From assembly GCF_013375155.1 (NCBI RefSeq), contig NZ_JABXOF010000007.1, positions 124,001 to 188,000 on the forward strand: 64,000 nucleotides of DNA. Reading direction: 5' to 3'. Origin of the DNA: Serratia ureilytica. Its GTDB lineage: Bacteria > Pseudomonadota > Gammaproteobacteria > Enterobacterales > Enterobacteriaceae. Numbering within the stretch: the stretch's first letter is position 1; every line of letters starts with the position of its first letter. Made by a program: the position numbers and the translations under genes. Of this stretch, positions 9,234 through 19,478 are shown in pieces. The notes under the pieces were generated by a model. That model searched no databases. It saw only the letters and a program-made list of their open reading frames with translations, and was not told the DNA's origin.

Positions 9234-9620
9234 ATGAGCAATGTGCCAACAGAATTGAAATACGCATCTTCCCACGAGTGGGTTCGTGCAGAAGGTAACG
9301 GCGTTTACACCGTAGGCATCACCGAACATGCGCAGGAACTGCTGGGCGATATGGTGTTTGTCGATCTGCCGGAAGTGGGCCGCAGCGTCGCCGCCGGTGA
9401 AGATTGCGCCGTGGCGGAATCCGTCAAGGCGGCATCGGACATTTACGCGCCAATCAGCGGCGAAATCGTGGCGGTGAACGGCGAGCTGGAAAGCTCTCCG
9501 GAACTGGTGAACAGCGAACCTTACGGTGACGGCTTCCTGTTCCAGATTAAAGCCTCCGACGAAGGCGAGCTGGCGAACCTGCTGGACGCCGCAGCTTATC
9601 AGGCCTCGATCGACGAGTAA
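9234..9620 (+). CDS. gcvH: Glycine cleavage system H protein
   Basis: GcvH is the 128-residue lipoyl carrier that shuttles the aminomethyl group between GcvP, GcvT and the L protein. The lipoylation site is Lys65 in the motif [15 protein letters not shown], surrounded by the hammerhead-domain sequence typical of the family. The ribosome site GAAGGAG precedes the ATG. A terminator-like hairpin lies directly after the stop codon and may set the gcvH to gcvP expression ratio. Confidence 0.98.
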   Translation: MSNVPTELKYASSHEWVRAEGNGVYTVGITEHAQELLGDMVFVDLPEVGRSVAAGEDCAVAESVKAASDIYAPISGEIVAVNGELESSPELVNSEPYGDGFLFQIKASDEGELANLLDAAAYQASIDE

Positions 9621-9628
9621 TCGTGACC

Positions 9629-9658
9629 ACGCCCCAGGCCTTTCGGCCGGGGCGTTTT
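9629..9658 (+). terminator. Intra-operon terminator/attenuator between gcvH and gcvP
   Basis: ACGCCCC (9629-9635) and GGGGCGT (9648-9654) form the base of the stem; inside it AGGCC/GGCC pair around a TTTC loop, and TTTT follows at 9655-9658. It begins nine bases after the gcvH stop and 55 bases before the gcvP start. The structure fits a partial rho-independent terminator that would lower gcvP relative to gcvTH. Confidence 0.7.
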
Positions 9659-9712
9659 AGTTACCGTTCAAGCTATATCCCGTATCACGCAAGCATTCAG
9701 GAATTTGTAGCA

Positions 9713-12592
<2,880 letters not shown>

Positions 12593-12617
12593 CACGTTCG
12601 GCAAAGTTTGTGTTCGG

Positions 12618-12649
12618 GGGACACCGCATCATGCGGTGTCCCTTTTTAT
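12618..12649 (+). terminator. Rho-independent terminator of gcvTHP
   Basis: GGGACACCGCAT (12618-12629) and ATGCGGTGTCCC (12631-12642) are perfectly complementary and are followed by TTTTTATTTTAT. It lies 25 bases after the gcvP stop. Confidence 0.93.
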
Positions 12650-12700
12650 TTTATAGCGGCCTATTCTTTCCTTTACGTTCCCACGATTTGAGGAGTCACC

Positions 12701-13666
12701 ATGCAAGCGGCAATCGTAACAGCGCTGGGGCAACCCCCGGTTTTCGGCACCTTTGAGGAGCCTCAGGCGCAGGCGAATGAAGTGCCGATCGACGTTCTGG
12801 CGGCCGGCATCAAACAGCTGGATCGCGCCACCGTCGCCGGCACCCACTATTCCAGCCCGAAGCAATTGCCGATCGTGCCCGGCACCGATGGCGTTGGCCG
12901 TACGGCGGACGGGCAACGGGTGTACTTCGCCTCTTTCCGTCGCCCTTACGGCGCGATGGCAGAGCGCAGCGTCGCGTCCTGGACGGTGCCGGTGCCGGCG
13001 ACGGTGGACGACGCCACGGCGGCCGCGCTGATCAATCCGGCCTTCGCCGCCTGGCTGCCGCTGCGCTGGCGGGCGGATCTGCAGCCCGGTGAAACGGTGC
13101 TGATCATCGGCGCTACCGGTACCTCAGGCAAGCTGGCGGTCGCGGCGGCGCGTCAGGCGGGGGCCGGACGCATTGTTGCCGCCGGCCGTCGACTGAGCGT
13201 GCTGGAAGCGTTGGGTGTAGACGCCACGGTGGATCTGAGCCTGCAGGGCGAGGCGCTGACGCAGGCCTTCGCGGCGGCGGCGGGGCCGGGCGGTTATCAG
13301 GTGATCGTCGATTACATCTGGGGCCCGGCGACGGAAGCGCTGCTGGCAACGCTCAACAATCACGATCTCTCGTCTTACGCCGGCGGACGCGGCATTCGCT
13401 TGGTCAACGTCGGTTCGATGGCCGCGCCGGACATCCGGCTGCCGGCGGCGGTGTTGCGCAGCAATCAGCTGCAGATCCTCGGCAGCGGCACCGGCAACTT
13501 TCCGCCGATCCCGGAGATGCAGCGCTACGCGACCGAGATTTTGGCGCTGGCGGCGACCGGAGCGCTCACTATCGAGACGCAGGAGCACGCGTTGGCGGAG
13601 ATCGCCGAGGTGTGGGATCTGAACAAGAAAAGCGACGTGCGTTCGGTGATGCGCATCGCCCGTTAA
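12701..13666 (+). CDS. Zinc-independent MDR-family oxidoreductase (quinone reductase-like)
   Basis: A 321-residue medium-chain dehydrogenase/reductase. The N-terminal GroES-like part includes LPIVPGTDGVGRTADGQRVYF, and the C-terminal Rossmann part has the nucleotide fingerprint VLIIGATGTSGKLAVAAARQ near residue 130. The usual zinc-binding cysteine cluster of alcohol dehydrogenases is absent, which points to the quinone oxidoreductase branch using NADPH. The substrate is unknown. GAGGAG precedes the ATG. It stands alone after the gcv terminator and converges with the acetyltransferase gene; a small GCCGCTAGCGGC palindrome overlaps the stop of that gene. Confidence 0.85.
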   Translation: MQAAIVTALGQPPVFGTFEEPQAQANEVPIDVLAAGIKQLDRATVAGTHYSSPKQLPIVPGTDGVGRTADGQRVYFASFRRPYGAMAERSVASWTVPVPATVDDATAAALINPAFAAWLPLRWRADLQPGETVLIIGATGTSGKLAVAAARQAGAGRIVAAGRRLSVLEALGVDATVDLSLQGEALTQAFAAAAGPGGYQVIVDYIWGPATEALLATLNNHDLSSYAGGRGIRLVNVGSMAAPDIRLPAAVLRSNQLQILGSGTGNFPPIPEMQRYATEILALAATGALTIETQEHALAEIAEVWDLNKKSDVRSVMRIAR

Positions 13667-13675
13667 CCCCGGCCG

Positions 13676-14206
13676 CTAGCGGCAAGGGCAGACCAGGTGA
13701 ATGTCTTCCGGCTCACGGGCGAACAATTCGGTATCCGGCTGTTCGATGAGCCGGCAGCCCTGCGCCAGATAGAAGTCTACGGTGCTTTTATTGGGGATGG
13801 AGGAGACATACAGCCCGGCGGCGCCGTCTTGCGCCGCCTGACGCAGGCAGAGCTGGAACAGCTGCCTGCCTAACCCCTGGCCGCGTTTGTGCGCGCTGAC
13901 GTAAAAGAACAGCAGCTGGCGCAGATCCCGCTGTGGGCCGCGCGGCTCGGTGTCCAGCGCCGCCGCCGCCACGATCTCCTCGCCTTCGAACAGCGCGAAG
14001 AACGCGCCGCCGCGATCGAAGCACGCTGCGTGGATTGGCGTATAGGTTTCCCGATCGTGCGGATCCCAGCCGCGCACGTCGTAGTACTCCGCATAGGATT
14101 GCAACTTGCCGTCCTGTAGGCGATACAGAGTGTCGATAATTTCGCTGCGGTCGATATCCCATAGCCGGTCGAGTTGCTGCCGTTGCAGCAGAACAGGGGC
14201 AATCAT
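13676..14206 (-). CDS. GNAT-family N-acetyltransferase
   Basis: A 176-residue protein with a GNAT fold: beta strands around ALFEGEEIVAAAALDTE, the acetyl-CoA binding segment LLFFYVSAHKRGQGLGRQLFQLCLRQA (Q/R-x-x-G-x-G/A motif at RGQGLG), and a C-terminal DFYLAQGCRL segment. It transfers an acetyl group from acetyl-CoA to an amine or other acceptor that cannot be read from the sequence. Its ATG overlaps the stop of the histidine kinase gene by four bases (ATGA), so it is translationally coupled to the two-component system and likely expressed with it. Such a coupling is uncommon and suggests a shared response. Confidence 0.85.
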   Translation of the reverse strand: MIAPVLLQRQQLDRLWDIDRSEIIDTLYRLQDGKLQSYAEYYDVRGWDPHDRETYTPIHAACFDRGGAFFALFEGEEIVAAAALDTEPRGPQRDLRQLLFFYVSAHKRGQGLGRQLFQLCLRQAAQDGAAGLYVSSIPNKSTVDFYLAQGCRLIEQPDTELFAREPEDIHLVCPCR

Positions 14207-15621
14207 GGTCGTGGTTCACTCTCAGTCTGTGGCCGATAACTTTCCGGCAAATCGATGATGAAGCCGATGCCGCGATCGTCAAGGCCTTCGGTAACGCGCA
14301 GCTGCGCGCCGATTTTGTCGGCCAGGTTTCGGGCGATGGCCAATCCGAGCCCGCTGCCGGTTTGCTGCGTGCCGGGCACGCGGTAAAAGCGTTCAAACAG
14401 GCGGGAATGATGTTCTTCGCTCACCCCCGGGCCGTTATCGCGTAACGTAATATAGCAGCCGAGCGGCGCCAGCGAGCGGATATTGGCCTCGATGCGGCTG
14501 CCGGGCGGCGCGTACTTGAGCGCGTTATCCAGCAGGTTGGTGAAGATGGCGATCAGCGCATGGCGGTCGGTACTCACCACCACATCCTCGCTGCCGTCGA
14601 GCGACAGTTCGACATCTTTCTCCAGCGCATAGGGGACGTGCTGTGCGATGCATTTGCCGATCTCCGCATAGATATCCACCGCCTCAATCTTCAGCGGAAA
14701 ATCTTCCGCCTCCAGCTTGGCCAGGTTGATCAGCTGGCGTGACAGCGACGCCGCGCGATCCAGCCCTTGCTGCATGTCGCCGATGATTTCCCGGCGCTCC
14801 TGCTGCTCGCTGACCTGGGTCAGCAAATGTAGCTGCGCCAGCACGGCGGCGATCGGCGTGCGCAGCTCGTGCGCGGCGTCGGCCATAAAGCGTTTCTCGC
14901 GCTGATTGGCCGCGTCGATGCGCGCCATCAGTTTGTTGACCTCCATCACCACCGGCCGGATTTCCTGATACTGCTCACTGACGTTGAGCGGCGACAGGTT
15001 GCCAGGCTGGCGATCGGAAATGGTGCGGGCGATCTGGCGCAATGGCCGCAGGCTGAAGTAGGCGGTAAACAGCAAGGTAATGATGATCGCCGCCAGAATG
15101 CCCAACAGCGGTACGGCGGTGCTTTCCGCCGGGTTGCCGAACAGCGTGGTGCGATCGTTGAAAGACTCGCCGACGATCACCCGGTACTGGCGCTTTTCGC
15201 TCCAGCTGCCGGCAAGGTGCCAGTTGGCGCCGGCGTAATTGACGGAGCCGGACAGCACCGAAGGCGGCAGACGCAGCGGTTCTCCCTGCGTTTGCGAACT
15301 GTAAAGCACCCGGCTGTCCCGATCGTAAACCACAAACAGCGGGTGATAGTCGATTTCATCCTGCATGCCGTTATTGATGGAATCAATGTACATGCCTTCA
15401 ATGGTTTTGATGATGCCGCGGTAATCGATATTATCGGTGCCGGTTTCATCGAGAATATTGGCGATGCCTGCGGCGACGATGCGTTGCTGGTTATCGAAAT
15501 ATTTCTCCATGTCGGGGTAATACCAGTACTTCACCCAGGCGACGAGGATCCCCCACAATAATAAAATGGCCAGGACCTGGAAAATAATGGTGCGCATAAA
15601 GAAGGATTTGAAACCGATCAT
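14203..15621 (-). CDS. Sensor histidine kinase (QseC/TctE type)
   Basis: A 472-residue inner-membrane sensor. A first transmembrane helix spans about residues 12-30, a periplasmic domain about 31-168, and a second helix about 169-189, followed by a HAMP-like linker. The phosphoaccepting His251 lies in AHELRTPI, the N box in TNLLDNALKYAP (361-372), and G boxes in DNGPG (395-399) and GSGLGL (422-427). All key residues are intact. It autophosphorylates and passes the phosphate to the response regulator encoded four bases upstream. From memory the pair could be the Serratia swarming regulators RssA/RssB, which I cannot confirm here. The gene overlaps the acetyltransferase gene at its 3' end. Confidence 0.92.
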   Translation of the reverse strand: MIGFKSFFMRTIIFQVLAILLLWGILVAWVKYWYYPDMEKYFDNQQRIVAAGIANILDETGTDNIDYRGIIKTIEGMYIDSINNGMQDEIDYHPLFVVYDRDSRVLYSSQTQGEPLRLPPSVLSGSVNYAGANWHLAGSWSEKRQYRVIVGESFNDRTTLFGNPAESTAVPLLGILAAIIITLLFTAYFSLRPLRQIARTISDRQPGNLSPLNVSEQYQEIRPVVMEVNKLMARIDAANQREKRFMADAAHELRTPIAAVLAQLHLLTQVSEQQERREIIGDMQQGLDRAASLSRQLINLAKLEAEDFPLKIEAVDIYAEIGKCIAQHVPYALEKDVELSLDGSEDVVVSTDRHALIAIFTNLLDNALKYAPPGSRIEANIRSLAPLGCYITLRDNGPGVSEEHHSRLFERFYRVPGTQQTGSGLGLAIARNLADKIGAQLRVTEGLDDRGIGFIIDLPESYRPQTESEPRP

Positions 15622-15625
15622 CCCG

Positions 15626-16285
15626 CTACTCTTTCTTCAGCAAATAGCCAATGCCGCGTACGGTAATGATTCTTTCTTTACCAATCTTGCGGCGTAAATT
15701 ATGCATGTGTACTTCCAGCGAGTTGCTTTCCACGCTATCGCCGTGGCCGAACAGCCGCTGTTCCAACACCGCTTTGCGCACCACGGTGCCGGCGCAGCGC
15801 ATCAGTTCGTGCAGCAGGTGATACTCTTTTTTCGACAGCATCAGCAGTTCGTTATCCAGCATGACCTGATGGTTGACCGGATCGAGATACAGCGCGCCGA
15901 GGCTCCAGGTTTGAGACGCGAAGCCCGCCATGCGCCGGTTGACTGCCTTGACGCGCGAGATGAGTTCGGGCAGCGCGAAAGGTTTGGCCAGAAAGTCGTC
16001 CGCGCCGGAGTCGAGGCTGTTCACCAGGCTCTCGATGCGATCGCGGGCGGTCAGGATGATGATCGGGATATTCTGTCCGGCGGCGCGCCAGGCGATCAGC
16101 TTCTGCAAACCGTCGCCGTCCGGCAGCGTGAGATCCAACAGCATCAAATCGAACCCGCCGGGTGAAAGTTTATTTTCCGCGTCGGTGAGCAGGCGCACCC
16201 AGCACAAATTAAAGCCGGCCAGCTCCAATGCTCGGCACAGCGCCTTGCCTAATTGCAGGTCGTCTTCCACCAACAGTATATTCAC
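15626..16285 (-). CDS. OmpR-family response regulator (QseB/PmrA type)
   Basis: A 219-residue two-domain regulator. The receiver domain has the acidic pocket EDD (7-9), phosphorylation site Asp51 (LLLDLTLPDGDG), Thr79 and Lys101 (LAKPF). The C-terminal winged helix contains LSKKEYHLLHELM and VHMHNLRRKIG followed by the wing VRGIGYLLKKE. The start is GTG at 16283-16285 with AGCGGAAAT upstream. The intergenic region holds four TTAA boxes with an 11-bp period, the pattern bound by PmrA/QseB-like regulators, so autoregulation and control of the divergent small gene are likely. RssB of Serratia is a possible identity. Confidence 0.92.
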   Translation of the reverse strand: MNILLVEDDLQLGKALCRALELAGFNLCWVRLLTDAENKLSPGGFDLMLLDLTLPDGDGLQKLIAWRAAGQNIPIIILTARDRIESLVNSLDSGADDFLAKPFALPELISRVKAVNRRMAGFASQTWSLGALYLDPVNHQVMLDNELLMLSKKEYHLLHELMRCAGTVVRKAVLEQRLFGHGDSVESNSLEVHMHNLRRKIGKERIITVRGIGYLLKKE

Positions 16286-16373
16286 GTTATTTCCGCTGAG
16301 AGCCTTGAGTCGCGATTATCTAACTATAACGCTGGCGGGAAGACAACGAGGAAAACCGCTCTGCCTACGCGTT

Positions 16374-16411
16374 CTTAAGCAAACCTTAATCTGGCTTTAA
16401 TCTCGCGTTAA
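16374..16411. promoter_or_regulatory. Tandem TTAA repeats, probable response-regulator operator
   Basis: CTTAA (16374-16378), CTTAA (16385-16389), TTTAA (16396-16400) and GTTAA (16407-16411) are each separated by exactly six bases, giving an 11-bp period over four units. PmrA and QseB of enterobacteria bind CTTAA-N6-CTTAA direct repeats. The array lies between the divergent response regulator gene (start 16285) and the small exported protein gene (start 16475), so it can serve both. Confidence 0.75.
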
Positions 16412-16474
16412 GGGAACGGGGGGGAATTTCAGTTATTTTGCTGCCATTCGAAATCATGGCTGAGGGAGCGAAAC

Positions 16475-16708
16475 ATGCAGACTGAAGGTTTCCCGAACGC
16501 GGGCGCCTCGCGGCGGCTGATGTATTCAGGCGTGGCGATACTGCTCGTTCTGTTGATGCTGTCTTTTCGCGGTGATGCGCAGAGCCATAGCCACGGCGGC
16601 CATCATGCTTCCGCTTTGCAGCGGGTGCATCAGGCGGCGGCGACGGACGCTTACGGCTGCGCCAAGTCGCGCATTAAAAAGCAGCTGCGCCGCCTGGCTC
16701 AGCTTTGA
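16475..16708 (+). CDS. Small exported or membrane protein, His-rich, unknown function
   Basis: A 77-residue frame. Residues 1-14 are polar with two arginines (RR at 13-14), residues 15-31 form a hydrophobic helix (MYSGVAILLVLLMLSF), and a possible cleavage or junction follows at RGDAQSHSHGGHH. The segment HSHGGHH is a plausible metal-binding site. The C-terminus is basic (KSRIKKQLRRLAQL) with one cysteine. GAGGGAG precedes the ATG. I do not recognise a family. Its divergent placement from the two-component operon, with the TTAA array between, makes it a likely regulon member or accessory sensor protein. It could be a periplasmic peptide if the helix is cleaved. Confidence 0.65.
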   Translation: MQTEGFPNAGASRRLMYSGVAILLVLLMLSFRGDAQSHSHGGHHASALQRVHQAAATDAYGCAKSRIKKQLRRLAQL

Positions 16709-16802
16709 AGCGTTTTTTAGGGCGCCGCTCTATACTCTGACGGGCAAACGGAAGGCCTGTGCGCAGGCCGTTGTCGACATCGCCAACCAGAGAAAAAATA
16801 CG

Positions 16803-17549
16803 ATGATGAAAGTGGCATTGGTGACCGGCGCAAGCCGGGGAATTGGCCGCGCGACCGCTTTGCTGCTGGCCCGGCAGGGCTATGCGGTGGGCGTGAATTA
16901 CCTGCGCGACGAAAGTGCGGCGCGGCAGGTGGTGGCGGAGATTGAGGCGCAGGGCGGCAAGGCGCTGGCGCTGCAGGCCGACGTGGCCGATGAAGCGCAG
17001 GTGATGGCGATGTTCAGGGCGCTGGATGCCGGGCTGGGCACGCTTAGCGCGCTGGTCAACAACGCCGGCATTCTGTTCCGGCAGGCGAACATTGAACAGT
17101 TGACCGCCGAGCGCATCAATAAGGTGCTCGGCACCAACGTCACCGGGTATTTCTTGTGTTGCCGCGAGGCGGTGAAGCGCATGGCGCGGCGCCATGGCGG
17201 GCAGGGCGGCGCTATCGTCAACGTTTCCTCCGCGGCGTCCCGGTTGGGGGCCGCGGGGGAATACGTCGATTACGCCGCCTCGAAAGGCGCCGTCGATACC
17301 CTGACCATCGGGTTATCGCGCGAGGTGGCGGCGCAGGGCATCCGCGTCAACGGCGTGCGGCCCGGATTCATCTATACCGAGATGCACGCCAGCGGCGGCG
17401 AACCCGGCCGGGTGGATCGCGTGAAGGACAGTTTACCGATGCAGCGCGGCGGCCAGCCGCAGGAAGTGGCGGAGGCGATCGCCTGGCTGCTGTCTGACGC
17501 CGCGTCTTATGTGACCGGCACCTTTATCGAGGCCGCAGGCGGGCGTTGA
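16803..17549 (+). CDS. ygfF: Short-chain dehydrogenase YgfF
   Basis: A 248-residue SDR enzyme closely matching E. coli YgfF, which also lies near gcvP. The cofactor fingerprint TGASRGIG starts at residue 9; NNAG, a serine in VNVSSAASR and the catalytic YAASK motif are all present. The C-terminal half shows RVNGVRPGFIYTEMHASGGE, nearly identical to YgfF. It is an NAD(P)-dependent oxidoreductase; the substrate is unknown (glucose 1-dehydrogenase-like by family naming). Two consecutive ATGs (16803, 16806) are possible starts; the frame is open further upstream but that part overlaps the preceding small gene. Confidence 0.9.
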   Translation: MMKVALVTGASRGIGRATALLLARQGYAVGVNYLRDESAARQVVAEIEAQGGKALALQADVADEAQVMAMFRALDAGLGTLSALVNNAGILFRQANIEQLTAERINKVLGTNVTGYFLCCREAVKRMARRHGGQGGAIVNVSSAASRLGAAGEYVDYAASKGAVDTLTIGLSREVAAQGIRVNGVRPGFIYTEMHASGGEPGRVDRVKDSLPMQRGGQPQEVAEAIAWLLSDAASYVTGTFIEAAGGR

Positions 17550-17626
17550 ACGCATCCGGAGAATTTTGACATCCCTTCGGAGGTGATGTATTTTGATTAA
17601 ATAACAACCAAAATGTAGTTACAAAA

Positions 17627-17950
17627 ATGTATGTTTATTTTGAATGGAATCAGGATAAAAATCACAGTAACCAGCGCAAACACCGTGTCAGTTTTGAGAT
17701 AGCGCAACGGGTTTTTCTGGATCCCAACCATTTGGCTGTGCTGGAAAGGATCGAGGATGGAGAAGAACGTTGGCAAACGATCGGTATGGTCGGATCCTGT
17801 TTGCTGTTGCTGGTGGCACATACGACGATCGAAACGGATGTCGAAGGCGATACAGTAGAGATCGTGCGTATCATTTCAGCACGCAAGGCCGATGCCAAAG
17901 AGAGGGGAAGATATGAAGCGCAAAAATTCCGCCAAAAATCTGGCCCATAG
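17627..17950 (+). CDS. brnT: BrnT-family toxin (ribonuclease)
   Basis: A 107-residue protein with the BrnT signature: YFEWNQDKNHSNQRKHRVSFEIAQRVFLDP at the N-terminus and ETDVEGDTVEIVRIISARKADAKERGRYE near the C-terminus (IRIISARKA motif). BrnT folds like RelE and cleaves RNA, inhibiting translation until neutralised by BrnA. The toxin gene comes first and overlaps the antitoxin by 38 bases, the usual BrnTA order. The C-terminal KFRQKSGP is slightly longer than typical. The leader before the ATG is A+T-rich, unlike the neighbours. Confidence 0.88.
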   Translation: MYVYFEWNQDKNHSNQRKHRVSFEIAQRVFLDPNHLAVLERIEDGEERWQTIGMVGSCLLLLVAHTTIETDVEGDTVEIVRIISARKADAKERGRYEAQKFRQKSGP

Positions 17951-18230
17951 CGTACTCCCGCCGTTGACGGAGGAGCAGAAAGCGCAAATTGCTTCACTGA
18001 GTGCGTTGCCGGACGAGGGAATCGATTATGCCGATGCGCCGGCGCTGGGGGAAGAAACGTGGCAGACTGCGGTTCAGGGGCGTTTTTATAAGCCGATGAA
18101 AGTATCAAAAACCATCCGAATCGATGCGGATGTGTTGGCTTGGCTTCAGCGACCAGGCAAAGGCTATCAGAAACGCCTGAACGCCGTGTTGCGTGAGGCG
18201 ATGTTGAAAGAGCATGAGCACGAGGAATAA
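17913..18230 (+). CDS. brnA: BrnA-family antitoxin
   Basis: A 105-residue antitoxin partner of BrnT. The C-terminal ribbon-helix-helix is visible in KVSKTIRIDADVLAWLQRPGKGYQKRLNAVLREAML, the usual BrnA DNA-binding and dimerisation module. The N-terminal half should wrap the toxin. ATG at 17913 is chosen because AGAGGGGAAG lies just before it; an alternative start 21 bases upstream has none. The BrnTA dimer represses its own promoter in known systems. A strong terminator follows. Confidence 0.88.
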   Translation: MKRKNSAKNLAHSVLPPLTEEQKAQIASLSALPDEGIDYADAPALGEETWQTAVQGRFYKPMKVSKTIRIDADVLAWLQRPGKGYQKRLNAVLREAMLKEHEHEE

Positions 18231-18250
18231 TTTGTGTCAGGCGGCTAACG

Positions 18251-18280
18251 ATCCGGTGAGATTCTCACCGGATTTTTTTT
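18251..18280 (+). terminator. Rho-independent terminator of brnTA
   Basis: ATCCGGTGAG (18251-18260) pairs with CTCACCGGAT (18264-18273) through a three-base loop and is followed by a run of seven T. Confidence 0.95.
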
Positions 18281-18611
18281 GCTGTTTTTTCAGGTAATGC
18301 GTTATCAACGCTGGCTGTCTCCTTGCGGCGCTCGGTCAAAACCACACAAACGGTCATTAACGGTCATGCCGCGGAACGTGGAATTGTGACCGTTTACCGT
18401 TTCTCTCCTGTCTGTCTCAGGCGGTCGCGCATCATAACTGTCTGTTACTCCACACTTTCGTAATTATTCATTTCATTTCCTTCCCGATTTTTTTGACAAC
18501 TATCACAGCGCGATCGTTGACCGATCGCGGGGCGATGCGCTTTGCGTCTGCGCGCAAAACGCGGCGCGGCAAATCGATATCGTAATCATCGTCGTGGAGG
18601 AGAAAAGAAAC
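18281..18611 (+). promoter_or_regulatory. Control region of the sugar operon with repeat operators
   Basis: No gene is seen in this 330-bp stretch. AACGGTCA occurs at 18349-18356 and again at 18359-18366, ten bases apart, and its reverse TGACCGTT at 18387-18394; a CGGTCA copy lies at 18333-18338. Further down, CGCGATCG (18509-18516) and CGATCGCG (18522-18529) form an inverted repeat with a five-base spacer. A TTGACA element at 18493-18498 could be a -35 box, but no good -10 follows. These are candidate operators for the DeoR-type regulator encoded next. GGAGGAG at 18595 fixes the ATG at 18612. Confidence 0.6.
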
Positions 18612-19430
18612 ATGCTGCCTGTAGAACGTCATCGCTTTATTACCGAAGTCTTGAGCCAGCGCGGCCGCGTGATGGTGCAGGAGGTGGCGCAGCTGTGCCA
18701 CATCTCTATCGAGACGGCGCGGCGTGATCTGGCCCTGCTGGAACGGCGCGGCCTGCTGCTGCGCAGCCACGGCGGCGCGGTCTTCGTCGAGCCGCCGGCG
18801 GTGGAAAAAACCTATGTGCCCGCCGAGATAGATCAGGGGGAGTCCTTCCGCCAGCGCAGCAATGAGTCGCCGGAGCAGAAGACGCGCATCGCCAAACGCG
18901 CGCTGGAGTTTATCGCGCCGGGGGATTGCCTGCTGCTGGACAGCAGCTCCACCAGCTGGTTTTTGGCGCGCCAGCTGCCGGATATCTCGCTGGTGGTGCT
19001 GACCAACTCGCTGCACATCATCCAGACGCTGGCCTGCAAGGCCAACGTGCGCACCATCGGGCTGGGGGGCGAGTATTCCGCCAAGTACGAGGATTTTATC
19101 GGCGTGCTGGCGGAGCAGATGCTGAAAGAGTTCGTGATCAACAAGCTGTTTTTCTCCTGCCACGGCATTTGCCAGGACGGCGGCATCCGCGAGAGCAATG
19201 AGCACCATGCGCGGCTGAAGCAACAGATGCTGCTGGCCTCGGAGCGCAAGTTCCTGCTGGTGGACAGCAACAAGTTCGGCCGCCGCTCGTTCGCCCGCAT
19301 TTGCCATTACCGGGAAATAGATACGCTGATCACCGACAGGCTTGGCGATGACGAGTTTCGTCAGGAATTGGCCTGGAACAACGTCGATGTGATTGAAGTT
19401 TCACCCGCCGCGAAAAGGGCGGCGCGATAA
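18612..19430 (+). CDS. DeoR-family sugar-phosphate-responsive regulator
   Basis: A 272-residue regulator. The N-terminal helix-turn-helix (residues about 5-58, VMVQEVAQLCHISIETARRDL) is the DeoR type, and the rest is the DeoR C-terminal sensor domain with LLLDSSSTSWFLARQL and the nucleotide-like loop IGLGGEYS. Such proteins usually repress catabolic operons and release DNA when bound to a phosphorylated sugar. It is the first gene of the operon for an ABC importer, an AlsE-like epimerase and two kinases, which it presumably controls. E. coli allose genes use an RpiR-type repressor instead. Confidence 0.9.
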   Translation: MLPVERHRFITEVLSQRGRVMVQEVAQLCHISIETARRDLALLERRGLLLRSHGGAVFVEPPAVEKTYVPAEIDQGESFRQRSNESPEQKTRIAKRALEFIAPGDCLLLDSSSTSWFLARQLPDISLVVLTNSLHIIQTLACKANVRTIGLGGEYSAKYEDFIGVLAEQMLKEFVINKLFFSCHGICQDGGIRESNEHHARLKQQMLLASERKFLLVDSNKFGRRSFARICHYREIDTLITDRLGDDEFRQELAWNNVDVIEVSPAAKRAAR

Positions 19431-19478
19431 CAACAACGAAAACCTTTTATTACAGCCAACACTTGTGGAGAGAGAACA

